The notes beneath the pieces are model-generated. The model made no database searches. It worked only from the letters and a program-made list of their open reading frames with translations, and was not told where the DNA came from. Shown one piece after another: positions 42,812 through 53,999 of a DNA stretch of 64,000 nt; position 1 is the first letter of the stretch; each line of letters starts with the position of its first letter. Position numbers and translations under genes: made by a program. Origin of the DNA: Dermacentor variabilis (lineage: Eukaryota > Arthropoda > Arachnida > Ixodida > Ixodidae); contig NC_134573.1 of assembly GCF_050947875.1 (NCBI RefSeq), positions 66,562,315 through 66,626,314 of the forward strand, in the 5' to 3' direction.

Positions 42812-45574
42812 GTAGGTGGCATTGGTGGCGTGATGAAAATGCGCATGCGCAGTTCGCGCTTTTCTTTGATGCACATGTCAGTCTCGAGGTGCAAAAGTTC
42901 GTTCGTGTGAGCACGATGACCACTGAGAGTGCAGGCGAAGGAAAAGAGTTCTTCAGCAGGTGAAAATCTCTGCCTGTTTCGTCTACACAGCAAAGAAAAA
43001 AGGGTGCAAAGTTGGGAAAATGCAGAAAAAAATTGCTGTCCGAACACGCATGCTTAAGGGTACGTCTGGGATTGTGGACTCTAGGCGCAATCAGGTCTCT
43101 CATCAAACGTAGGAGCGCCTGTAGAGTGGTTTGCTTTGGAGTTGGTAGAAACCAGAATTCAGAACCGCCTCGTCCGAATGAGGATAGTTTTCCAGCTTGT
43201 TGAGAGATATGGAGTGCTTGTGCTAATACGAGAGCACTCACAAAGAACGTCATCGCCTGTTTAGTGAATGCGTAAATACCACACAATGAGTTTCTGGTAG
43301 TTCGTATGCCTATTTACGCATCTATAATTTCCACGTCGACGCACTAAAGACACGCAAGCGCCAGGTCATAAGGTCACTGACCATTATCGAGAGGGTGTCG
43401 TTCCTAGCGATCTAGGTAATAAGTACAAAAAAGAATATTTTAGGCCTCCGAGCCCTGAGCCGACGACCGTACCTACGAGCCTTGCAGAACTCTGTTATGA
43501 AAATGGAGTATGCTCAGTTTAAACATTACGTTGTGTCTTTAATATAGAAGGCTTGTCGGCTGTGCCTGATGGGGACAAATCTACTCCACTGGAATTGTAT
43601 GTTGATATGCCACAAGAGATCGTACTCGGTCCTTCATTGATACATTATGGCTAGAAGGAACTGAATTCTAGCGTGTTTTAACTATAATTATGTGGCGACA
43701 TTGTGCAGTGTTGTTTTACTTCAAGTTGCATCCTCTGATCATTTGATGCTTTACAGAGACCTGCGTGCATCCAGGTGACCTCTACCTTTATCTCTCAAAT
43801 GTACAAATTTTTCGTAAGCCTTTAGATTATGAAAACAATTGCCAGTTATAAAAACAATAAAAAGCTAAACAGTCAAGAACGTGTACGCCTTTTTTTATGT
43901 ACGCATTGGCAGGCCGTAGATCTTGCTATGCTTAGTGTCTTCATGGAAAATAAGCAAGCGTTGCCCATGTTGAACCACACAGAATCAATTGACGCCATGT
44001 TGGCAATAAAAAAGCTCACTCCAAATGGCATTTCTCCCCTTTTCGAAGCAAATTAAAGGCGTTGGAGAGTGTCACTATAATAATGAAAGATGGAACCTGC
44101 GAAGGACAACGGTCATTAAGCGGTTGTGTCATGAAGTTTCAAGCACTGCATGTCACCAAATGTAGCACTAGTGCTTTGAACGCCCACAGCTTCGAATGCT
44201 TCACACTATCGCCATAACAATCACATTTCACTTTCACAGTTACAGGTTCTTACCTAACTTAAGAGAAGAGGCAATGACTGCTTGAATGTGAGCGCATATT
44301 GATAGAGTACTTTACAAGGTACATGATGAGCTCGGCGCGTCAGCATTGCGTGGTGGTGCCTTCGGTATCTGTTAAATTCTCTTGTGAACGAAAGCGAATG
44401 CATGGGAGCTATCTTTCTCGTGCCAAGGTCACAACGAAGCACAACTGCAAATGAACCCGCCGGAGATTGAGAATATTTCTTGAACAATACGTTGTGCCTC
44501 GCCTGTCGTTCAGTGTTTGCATTGCTGCCTGTTTTTTTTTTCTCTTTTCATATACGTGTGTATGGACGATTTTGCTACCGAAGTGTGCACCCTGATGAAA
44601 TTATTTGCATGTTTCACACACAGCACGCGGTAACTAAACTAATTTGCACAATTCACATGCACGCCAAATGCAAAAGCTGTCCTATCAAACGAAACGGCAG
44701 AGCAAAGTTTGCATTTTGAGCGACAAAAATTAGCATCAGTAATATTCCTTGGGCCGCCTTTCTTGTGAACTGATTCATTCCTTTTTCGAAGGCATTCGCA
44801 ATACACTTCCGCTCCGCTGAATCGTTGATGTACCCTTCGCAACTCGTTGAAATACATTGCAGCGTATGTTCATTCGTTACTTGAAATTCAGGTAAGGCAA
44901 AAGTGAAAAAGACTGCATTTCTGTAGTTCGCAGATCCATAGGAGGAACTTCAAGAAGACCGAGGAATGAGTTAGTTTTATTCAGCATTCCCAGTCCTTCA
45001 TTCAATGTTTGCACATGTTTTGCTATCTCGTACGCTTGTGTTAAGAATGACATCCCTTACTGCCGTTTTGCGAGTCACTGTTTGAAATTTGTAAACAGGC
45101 GCACATCCGGCAAATTATCAACTTAAATTAAAACTTAATATGCGAATAATATTTATTATGACTATGCATCTCCACCACGGATGGGCAGTATGCTGAAAGT
45201 TGGTGAGGCAGCAAGTTTGGAGCGTCGCGGGAATCACACTGCTTGATAAATACATAAATTAAAATATGTTTCATGTACACTCGCGCGTGATCAGAATACG
45301 GGGTAACGTACTTTGTATTGACAAATATACAACGTGCAAGTCTTAAGCTACTGCAGCGAATCAAGTGCACTGATACTCAATTTCTTTCACGTTGTTTACG
45401 TGCAGAAAGTACGTATTCTTTCTAATTACCAATGACTCTCTAATATAATGGCAAACTTAGCCGACACTGTTGTTTGTTGTTTGGGTATTTTTAGTCACTA
45501 AGGTAAGATAACGATTTAATTGGTGGCCGACGGCGATTTTTTTATTTAAATAGATTAGAAAAGCAGATGTGCTC
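42812..45574. other. Intron sequence after the helix A exon
   Basis: Starts with the donor GTAGGTGG. No further gene or named repeat recognised. A 190-codon minus-strand open frame (42714-43286) overlaps the exon antisense and is rejected as a gene. Confidence 0.45.
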
Positions 45575-45860
45575 TTAGTCATCATCATCATCATTAGCCT
45601 GGTTACGCCCACTGCAGGGAAAAGGCCTCTCCCATACTTCACCAACTACCCCGGTCATGTTGTCCCAGCAAACTTCTTAATCTCATCCGCCCACCTAACT
45701 TTCTGCCGCCCCCTGCTACGCTTCCCTTCCCTTGGAATCCAGTCGGTAACCCTTAATGACCATCGGTTATCTTCCCTCCTCATTACATGTCCTGCCCTTA
45801 GTGCTCTTATTAAAATCAGCTTAACCGATGTGAATAAAATTGGTTCGACTAAATAAGAGA
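45575..45860 (-). mobile_element. RTE-like LINE 3' end, antisense
   Basis: The minus strand reads ALRAGHVMRREDNRWSLRVT, DWIPREGKRSRGRQKVRWAD and EIKKFAGTT, the C-terminus of RTE-like ORF2. The tail (GAGGCCTTTTCCCTGCAGTG, GGCTAATGATGATGATG) corresponds to ATC repeats at 45580-45595 on +. It matches the + strand copy at 38.0 kb. The 5' boundary, near 45850, is approximate. Confidence 0.85.
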
Positions 45861-46225
45861 GGAAAGCGAAACCAATCGACTGGTAAAAGTAGAAGCTAAA
45901 TGTCCTGTACAAAGTTTACAGATACTTCTAAACTTCCCGACAGTGGTAGCAGCAGTAGCATAAAGCTGACAAATTCATAAATATTCAGCAAAGCAATCTT
46001 CGGAGATCTGCAAACTGAATTGATTAGATTCTCTGAAGCAGAAGAATAAGTTACATAACATTTTTCAATCTATGTGAAATTATTACATTGTTTACGCAAG
46101 CTCTGCACAATTCATACTTACAACGTATGTGTGAGAGCAATGTATATACCTCTCCCTCCGCAATAAACATTCCAACATACGCAGTTCGCCGAAGTGTGAT
46201 GTTGATTTTTGCTCACTTACGGAGT
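45861..46225. other. Unassigned intron sequence
   Basis: No gene or repeat recognised between the RTE-like tail and the TIR element. Confidence 0.4.
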
Positions 46226-47214
46226 TGTAGGGCCCTATAGCGTAAAGCTATTCCAATATGTTTTTATTCCAATCTGCTGACGTCAAATTTGCGTGACCGC
46301 CGACGCAAGCATCGGGCGGTCACCCGCAGGGTTGCTTGAACAGACCAATCAAACGCTCTCCTCATTCATAGGAGGTCATTTCTGTTTGCTTGAAAAACGA
46401 ATAACATTGCCTACACTGAGCGGCTTGTCTTATCCAATTGGCTGACAAGAGGCGAGAAGCACTCTCAAGTAGAGAGGCGTTTGATGGGGCCAAGCCACTG
46501 CACTGAAAATCGATAACCGGATAAAGAGGATGGTGCCGGCGTCTGCGATTGGTCCGCTTTAACTTACTACGATGGCTGGTCGAAAATCGTGGCGGCATGT
46601 AACGGAAGCTTAAGAATGACGCTAAAACGAATCCTCAGCAAAGAAGAGTTGGCAAAAGGAGGTCGTAAACGTGCCGAAAATGCTTGAAAACGTGGCGCGG
46701 CGACGCAATAAGTTTTATTACACGCAAATAAACCTATGCTCTCGTCAGGTGCGAGTAGCCAGTGCCTGAGCCATCGGCTGCAGCCATCTTTTATTCCTTT
46801 TGGAACGGGGCAGCCTGCGGCTATTCAGAGGAAAATTCAGTTTTGTTCGGCATATTAATGCATCTTTAAAGCGTAGACGTCACTTTGACGCGGCGAGTTC
46901 TTGCGGTTTTGTGACGTCGCGAAAGAGGCAGGTGAAGCGGGTGCAGCCCGAAAACTTTTGGCCAACAGCTGAGGGCTTATGGAGAAAAGGCGTCGAATAA
47001 CAAATAACTACTTTTATTTTGTTCCGACAAATAATGCATAATCAGTGTGTACCCGTCATATCTGATAGGGAGTTATCGCGGTTTTCGCGACGTCGCGTGA
47101 CAGACAGATGAAGTGGGGGGTGGTCCAAAAAAGTTTTTGACCAATCGCGGAGGGCTGATTGCAGAATAGGAACAGAAACGTTTGGAATAGTTTTACGTTA
47201 TAGCGCCCGTAGTC
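46226..47214. mobile_element. ~1-kb non-autonomous DNA transposon with ~50-bp TIRs
   Basis: The left end GGGCCCTATAGCGTAAAGCT then ATTCCAATATGTTTTTATTCC is matched by the inverted right end (reverse complement: GGGCGCTATAACGTAAAACT, ATTCCAAACGTTTCTGTTCC). Identity is about 80 per cent by eye over ~50 bp. The interior is GC-richer than its surroundings and non-coding; it includes ACCAATCAAACG- and GATTGGTCCGC-type segments and a pair of diverged direct repeats (46905-47005 and 47075-47175). No transposase frame. I assign no superfamily. Confidence 0.7.
46905..47178. repeat. Two diverged direct repeats inside the TIR element
   Basis: The unit GCGGTTTTGTGACGTCGCG, A.AG.CAG.TGAAG.GGG..G, CCCGAAAACTTTTGGCCAAC, GAGGGCTTATGGAGAA at about 46909-46988 reappears at about 47078-47168 as GCGGTTTTCGCGACGTCGCG ... 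AAAAGTTTTTGACCAATCGC, GAGGGCTGATTGCAGAA. Identity is roughly 75 per cent by eye; the spacing is ~170 bp. Confidence 0.75.
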
Positions 47215-47572
47215 TTCATAAGTCATATTTCCGGTTTTAGGCACTATTATGCTAAACAATTTTTTGATCGATTGATTATTATCCTCCTAACTACCACTCG
47301 ATGTTAAGTGTTTCATTTAAGTGCAACATAACTAAAGAGAACCTCGAGATAGCTAAAGCAGACACCAAGAATAAGGTAATGTTCTTACTTATTTTAGACT
47401 GGAGCGGCAGAATTGAAACTTTTTCTTAATACAAAAACATAAATCAAACATTGTCGCATGTCTGAAAATCGTGTACCCTTCCCGTTTGGCTCCAAGCACG
47501 GGTCTTGCGCTGCCTGCTATTGTCACGCACTGTCGCACTGTGTGGTTTTGTCTTGTTGCACCCCATCTCCAG
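47215..47572. other. Intron sequence before the putative cassette exon
   Basis: No gene recognised. It ends in TTTTGTCTTGTTGCACCCCATCTCCAG, a plausible pyrimidine-rich acceptor. Confidence 0.45.
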
Positions 47573-47647
47573 CTATGCCTCAGGGTCGTTCACAAGCACA
47601 AAGCGCAGAGACAGACTGGACCTGCCAGCCCCAGGTGCTGGAATTCT
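47573..47647 (+). CDS. KCNQ: Putative 75-nt KCNQ cassette exon in the A-B linker
   Basis: Between CATCTCCAG (ending 47572) and ATTCT|GTAAGT (47648) lies a 75-nt stretch. Its first base completes the codon left by the helix A exon; it then reads YASGSFTSTKRRDRLDLPAP-GAGI and leaves two bases that pair with the first base of the next exon. So phases agree on both sides and the exon length is a multiple of three. It could be included or skipped without changing the frame. The peptide is basic and Ser-rich, as expected for the disordered A-B linker, where alternative splicing is known in vertebrate KCNQ genes. A second acceptor at 47582-47583 would break the downstream frame. No homology support is available here. 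Confidence 0.5.
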
Positions 47648-49783
47648 GTAAGTATTCACCGGGCACCCAATATTTGCACTGATCACGAATGCCGAATGCT
47701 ATCTCGAACAAATGCACTGTGTTCATAAAGCGAATTCATGTTCCAGTTTCTTGTGGCAAGTGCAAACACGGTAGTAATATGAAAAAAAATGAAAGAACAT
47801 CTCCTTTTTTGTCCATTCAGGGTAAGGTCATTCTGGGTTTACTAGGCCTTGTTTCTTAGCAGTGGGGACCTACGGTAATCATAACCATGATGACCTCGCC
47901 CAAAGTGTCGTATATATGCTAGGTTTCTCGCTTTTATATGGATAAAAGATTTTACCGACACAGTTTTTGTGACATAATCGGTCAATGGTCATAGGAACTT
48001 TCACTCTCCCACACTGTGACAAGCTTGGCTTTGCTATTGCAAGTAACAAATAACTTCCGCCGGCGGTTAGGTGGCTAGGGCAGACGTGTCGTTCCGCTTC
48101 CCGGACTCGAATATCGTGTTACTTCCGTTTTCACTCATATAAAAAAGATGAAGGGGTGAGCGGAAGATGGAAGCTTGTAGAAATCAGCAGCGGACAAACA
48201 AAGGAAGCATCAGCGTGGAGCGAAAGTGTTGCCGTCGCCACAGACACAACAATAGACTCCCTTGTTAACACTGATGCTTCGGTAAGTGGCTTCCATCGCC
48301 TTCTCACTGTCGATAGCTTGTTTTGAGTTTGCACCACGTGCAGAGTGGTTGTACAGCATGATTGAGGCCTATTTTCAAGGTCATAATTTTTTTCATTGAA
48401 CCTTGGGAATGACGTGAGCGCATAAGTAAGTAGTCACTCGGGCATCACGTGAGCGGAATGTGAAATGCCGCACGTGGAGGTCCCGTGGGCTCGACTTCTC
48501 GATGTTGATAGCACCCGCGGTTTCAAGTGTGCTCAGACTTCGAGTTCTCTTCGCGCGTTTTGCGACGGTTGAATACGTCACATCTACACAAAGCATACTT
48601 GAGCGCTTTTCACTGGCGTTGTAACAGTAAAGTTAGTCGTGTGGAGAACAATTGAAATATACGTTGCAGTTCGACACTGACGGCCGCCACACACAGATTT
48701 GCGTCTTTTATTGCTAGAGCAATTAATCATACGGGTACTCCACGTGTACTTCTGCCGTCGGCGTCGCCGACGCCGTGAGGTTCCGCATGAAGTCGAAGGG
48801 CGATGAAATGATCGCCGCGCGCCGTGTGATGTATGTGCGAGAAAAAAGCGAGCGAGGCTGAGCCGCGGCGATCGCCGGCTCGCACTCTTTCACTCGTGCA
48901 TGAAAGGGAAAAAGCGCGTCGTGCTCCGTCACGCGCACGTTTCCGCGGGAAGGGTAGGGAGGAGTGCGCGTTCTCCTCCGGGAGGCCCATGTGTCCGCGG
49001 GCGCCGGCCCTGGCCGCTGCATCTTGAAAGCCGTCTGCGACATGTACAGAGTCCGCCGCGCGCTGCATTTTCGCCTACTTCGCGTTGATGTGAGTGGTAG
49101 CGCGAAGGTCGTTTCGATAGCTGCAGCTGCCGCGCATACTGACTCCAGCGTTATGACAGTGAGTTTCCGTCCTCATCGAGTGAGATGTCTTCATGTTTTC
49201 TTGTGCGCGCGTGACAACAGTTTTACACAGCCGCTGATGCTATTATTCTTACTTATTACAGCTGTCCACTAATTTGCGGACGAAACTGCGACAATCTTTT
49301 TTTATGCGCCGAATAATCTGAAATAACTACATGGTGTCTAGGAGAAGGCACTGCAGCTGATGAAAAATCATGAATAAAGCAATCTTGGTATCAGAGAAGT
49401 GTACGAAGCCTGTCCGAGATTGCATTGCACGTCGTTTTGAATTGCACACTTTCGTTACCAAATTTCAAAAAAAAAAAACACGAAAGAATCGCGTAGAAAA
49501 CAGGCACCTTTTAGAGATGAGGGCAATATAATATGAACAGTTGTCAACAGTTTTATGTTGGCTGCGGTGGCTCTTCTTATGTTGAGCCTGTCATTTGTCG
49601 CGCGATTTTTCTGGTGGCGTTCTGGTGGGCAGATGTAGTGGCGTTATTGCATATGCCCCATTTTCATATTTCGCATCTCGTGCTTCATGACGCTGCCGTT
49701 TGCTGACGCGCTCTCTGCGAGAGCCGTTACCGGGAACTTAATTTTTTTCCCACGGTTCTCTCGTGTCTTCGCGGCGACCGTAG
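47648..49783. other. Intron sequence, with a GC-rich repeat-like block at 48725-49165
   Basis: Begins with the donor GTAAGT. The block 48725-49165 is strongly GC- and CpG-rich (GTCGGCGTCGCCGACGCCG, GCGCGCCGTGTGATG, CGCGGGAAGGGTAGGGAGGA). It looks like a high-copy GC-rich tick repeat I have seen, though it could also be an internal CpG-rich promoter. Antisense open frames of 106-113 codons in it are a by-product of GC content. Nothing else recognised. Confidence 0.35.
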
Positions 49784-50007
49784 GTTCAAGCACAACACGT
49801 CTTTCGTGAGCAGGCTGTCTACGATACGTCGGCACCGGCAGCCCGCCACTCCGTCGCACTTGCATTCCCCGATGTCCCGGAGTCGCTACCACTGCGACTC
49901 TAACGCCAGCCAGGACAATGTCATGCACTCGGGGAGGCTTCCGGCCAGCTTCAGCGAGGACAGCGTCGCCAGAGACATCTCCGATGCCTCAAAACGAAAC
50001 TCGGACG
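49784..50007 (+). CDS. KCNQ: KCNQ exon: A-B linker
   Basis: This 224-nt exon follows the acceptor GCGACCGTAG and ends at GGACG|GTGAGC. The first base completes a codon; the frame reads FKHNTSFVSRLSTIRRHRQP, ATPSHLHSPMSRSRYHCD, SNASQDNVMHSGRLPASFSE, DSVARDISDASKRNSDG. The FKHNTSFVSRLSTIRRH core matches my recollection of the segment after helix A in insect KCNQ. It is Ser/Arg-rich with several RxxS/T sites that could be phosphorylated (inference). It ends in phase 1; the next exon was not found in the remaining 14 kb. Confidence 0.85.
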
Positions 50008-53000
50008 GTGAGCGCACTTACTTGGAGCTTTTTTTTATTGATCGCTTCAATCGAAAGACTGTGCCGGCAGTTGTAGTTCGCCCTTTGCGATCGTACGCAC
50101 AAGAATTCGGAGCTTGAAGTCCCGTATGCCCGTTTCTATGCTACGTATGTTACCGTCTACGAGCTTCAAAATTAGAAATCACAGAAATAGCAACTTCGAC
50201 AGGTCAGGCCAATCAGTGAACACGAGCAAAAAAACTAACAAACAAACAAATGAAATCCCTACGGTGCAGTTTAACCAGGAAACCTATGTTCACCTTATCA
50301 AAACTCTTATCTCCGCGTGTCGTCAAAGCCACTGCGTCACGACGAAGCGAGTGGTTCGTCTCACGCCCAGGCTTACTCCGTCTATACTTTGATACCTGAT
50401 CGTGTAAAATTACTGGGAAATGCAGCTCCGCAACAACTTCTGAATACTTTAGAGTTAACTCTGGTGATACGAAATGAAAGAGGAAATATTGAGCAAGATA
50501 GGGCTACAGATATCTGGAAAATCTGACATTTGATATCTCTGAAAGCACCCCAGACAATTGTCCAGCATGCCTACAGACATTGTTCATTTCCATGAACGTC
50601 CGATGCTACAAACATCGCAAGTATCTTTTACTGAGCTTTTGCAGGAAAATGTCATGCTGCTGGATGCATGACGTGTGGCTAATCGCGCCAAAGCCAGTTG
50701 ATGGGGCCTGTGCCGAGCGGTCACCTGCGCCATTATTCATTCGCGGAAAAAAAAGGGAAATTACCGACGCATTTCCATGGACACTGTTCTCGCTTGCAGC
50801 TCACGGCCGCTCGGTTCGCTTGATGTTGAAGTCCATAAGTCGTGGTAATGGTAGAGCCAAAGTGAAGAAAAATATGAACAGAAACTAGGCTGGCACACAG
50901 CTCTTCGTAAACAGCAAAAGGGAAATAGAATAGCAAGTGCCCTCGAACGAGAGGAGGATTTTGAATGAAGTTGTGGGCTGCTCAGAGCTTGGCGACATTT
51001 GGATAAGGCCGCATTGAGGTGAAGTATGCCTATTTTTATTCTTGTACAGGACTGTAAGCGTTATGAAAATAAGCTGACCTTACTAATTATGTTAATAGAG
51101 GTATATGCACAACTCCATATTGAAGGTGAGCACTGACAGAAATTACTATCGTCAGCAGACAAAACTTGCTGCATATAAAGGTCTATGTAGAAGGCGTGGA
51201 TGTTGTTGATTTGATAAAAGCCTAGCAATTGCATAAATGCGCTGAACAATGTCTGCGGTTACGCTTATGCTCCTGGAATGTTATCGAACGTTCATTTCAT
51301 TATCATAGGATTTCTTGTTGATATGCAGGTATTAACGTCTACGTTGTCTGTTCTTTAATATTCTTCAGCTCATGTTAATTGCGAAAACAATGAATTTTCA
51401 GGAAGCGTTTGAACAGTGCAGAAGTAATTTTTGCTAATATTTGCTGGTAACCAAGGCGATTATTTTGGTGCGCGCCGGTTCGTGTCTACAACGATGGCGT
51501 TAGAGCAGTTGAACGGCACTACACGGGGAAGCTGCTGTAGCTCAAACAAGTTTAGATGCTATTTTAAGTGTAGCTGAAAGACCACCACTAGTACACCTAC
51601 GGTCAACGCAATGGTAGATATACGTTAATGCCACGCCTCATCGGCAGTTTTCGTGTATTTTGAATAATGCAGCCCAGTATGCCAAATTTCAGCAGTAGCC
51701 AATTGCATTTTCTTCTCCGGAGGGGACAATTAGTACGCGACCCGATGTCGGAGGCCTTGGTTCGTACTCCGTGCCTAATGACGTCCCAGGGGCCTCGTTA
51801 GTGCGCCCCCTGCAGCATGCAGGACTTGTCGGAATTTTTTATTCATACCGAGAAACATCTTATTAGCTAATCTTTTGTGCTCCGCTGGAAACGCTGATTA
51901 TCTAGCGTGAAGCCACTCGTTAAATTTCTTTTTCATAATGCACAATATAGACATCCAATCATGGTTTTGTGTAACAGCTGCATGCTGCAGAACAATGCTT
52001 AGGGCTTGAAGACAAGATTCTCGCAGGCTTTAAATTAGGAAGAACATGGAGGCCTACCTTTGTGGCTGTCTGAATGCTAATAAAATTTAAGCTAAAGAAA
52101 TAATTTTTTCGAAGACCACTTAGTTGGTTGGCGTGACAGCCGGAGTGAATTTGGACGAAGCTATCAAAAGAGCATATTATTTTAACCGCATGCTGACGAA
52201 CTGTAGATGTGAAGTTCCTAGCGTTGTCGCGTAACTGTGTAGCTCTAGTCGGCTGCAGCACTAAATCCTAAGTTCGTAAAGGACATTTATCATGTGCCAA
52301 GCAACACAATGTGAAATGCGACTGATATATAGAAGGAATATCGGATGCGCAATGTATCCTAATAGTGACGCCCGATGAAATCTCTCAAAAAGCGTTAGGA
52401 GTACCTTCTGCTGTCTCAGAAGGTCATCGATGATGCATGCAGCCACTTCTTCACATGCTAAAGAACTTATTTGAGCTGCTAATGTATGCCACGGTTGCCA
52501 AAAACACAGGCGTGGGGTTTTTGTAACTTGTCCGATAGTTCATGAACAAGAATGTTTTCGTCCTTCAGAAAGAAGGCATTGCTTTTAATTTTCGATTGAC
52601 AAAAAATGTTTTTGGAATTTAATCGATTCAGTTGTGCGTAAAAGTTGTTTGTGACAAAACTGCGTTTCATATAACCGGAAAATCTTCAAAATAGGAAGAC
52701 TTCAGTGTCAGTCCGCTATGCCCAGCATGTGCCGCGGCGAAGAGCCATTTTGTCGGTGACTAGTGCAGATGTTTGGCGTTCGGAAACTGACAACCAATTG
52801 GCGATCACCTCACCTGTAAAATACTTTTCGCTAAGCTCACATCGAGAAACAATCGTTTCGGAAAACAAGGAACTGACGGCCGCCACCACTTATAACGTGA
52901 TTTGTTATACGGAGAGACTGTTCAGGGAGGCCCCGCTGCCTCTGGAAGTTAACGCTAGGGACTTTCACGAAATATGTTTTACATACGATACCGTTGCAGG

Positions 53001-53999
53001 CTATATACGGGCTGCCTACACAACGTCGGCCCCCATCCAACAAAATGAGAAGGTACTGCATAATATGACAAAAAAGGACACGAAAGAAAAATGTAATGAG
53101 AAAAATATTACTTTCAACCAGAACGTTATGTGCCTCTACACTTGGTGCTTTCATACCGATCTTGAGAACACATTACTTCGAACACATTCAGTTGAACACT
53201 TTGAAGGACATGTATAATAGAAAAGGAAAAGTATAGGAAATTGAGGTGGTTGGTTTAGGTTCACCATTGCGTAAACTGAAGAGAAGACAGGACTAGCGAT
53301 GTAGAGAGACAAGAGTTGCTGAATTATCAATGACTTTCTGGTGGTGTAACGGCGCTTGCGGGTTTTTGTGCCTACTGTATAGTTCATTTTGTGTATTGGG
53401 CCACGTGTGACAATTCACTGCCTCTGTCAGCAACGTCGCTTTGTCCTGTATGTTTTGTTTACTTATTGTTTCCTCACAAATCGTCCTACCTCAGACTCGC
53501 GCAATGGATAACAAAGCCGGCAGAGCGCTGTACCCGTATGGTCTGGGTAACTGGATAAGTGAAGTTCTTTTTGTTGAAATGAAGTGTCACTTGCAGCAAA
53601 AAAAGATTACTAATATTCCCCTATGGAGCTTTCGTACTTCCTGATATAGTGAACTTTAAAACGCATTCTGTGAAGAAAAAACAATGATTGAGGTCCCATT
53701 CGGCAACACATTGCATAAACAGCATATTGATACACCGCTGCTTCATGTAAGTGTTCACAGCATTTGTAGTGTGGCCTTATGTTTTTTTTTTAGCTCATTA
53801 GCCACACATTTATAATTCCTGACTACAAGTGTGTACTACGAATGGGGAAAGACTGCGATCCGACACAAATTTTGCTTATGTCATAGTCCTGTATGTTTTA
53901 TGTGCGCTTTGAACACACTTTGACGGCTCAAGCATAAAGGAAATTATTTTAATATGCTTGAGACATGCGTATCATGAACAGTGCCATTCACACAAAACA
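50008..53999. other. Intron sequence after the A-B linker exon
   Basis: Starts with the donor GTGAGC. No KCNQ helix B-D exon (expected motifs such as the helix B KRKFKE and RPYDVxDVIEQYS) was seen in any frame. A 170-codon open frame at 52705-53217 (+) has no recognised motif, ordinary base composition and no clear splice or promoter context; I do not call it a gene. Confidence 0.4.

Noticed and set aside
42714..43286. 190-codon open frame on the minus strand
   Set aside because: It overlaps a securely identified KCNQ exon in antisense and shows no recognisable domain.
47584..47647. Alternative start of the putative cassette exon at the second AG (47582-47583)
   Set aside because: It would leave the exon ending in phase 0, which does not match the next exon's requirement of two preceding bases.
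48723..49068. Arg/Ala-rich open frames in the GC-rich block
   Set aside because: High GC content lowers stop-codon frequency; several frames are open on both strands at once, which argues against coding.
52705..53217. 170-codon open frame on the + strand
   Set aside because: No motif, no signal peptide or membrane segment, ordinary AT-rich codon use and no promoter or splice context. In a window of this size and composition about one frame of this length is expected by chance.
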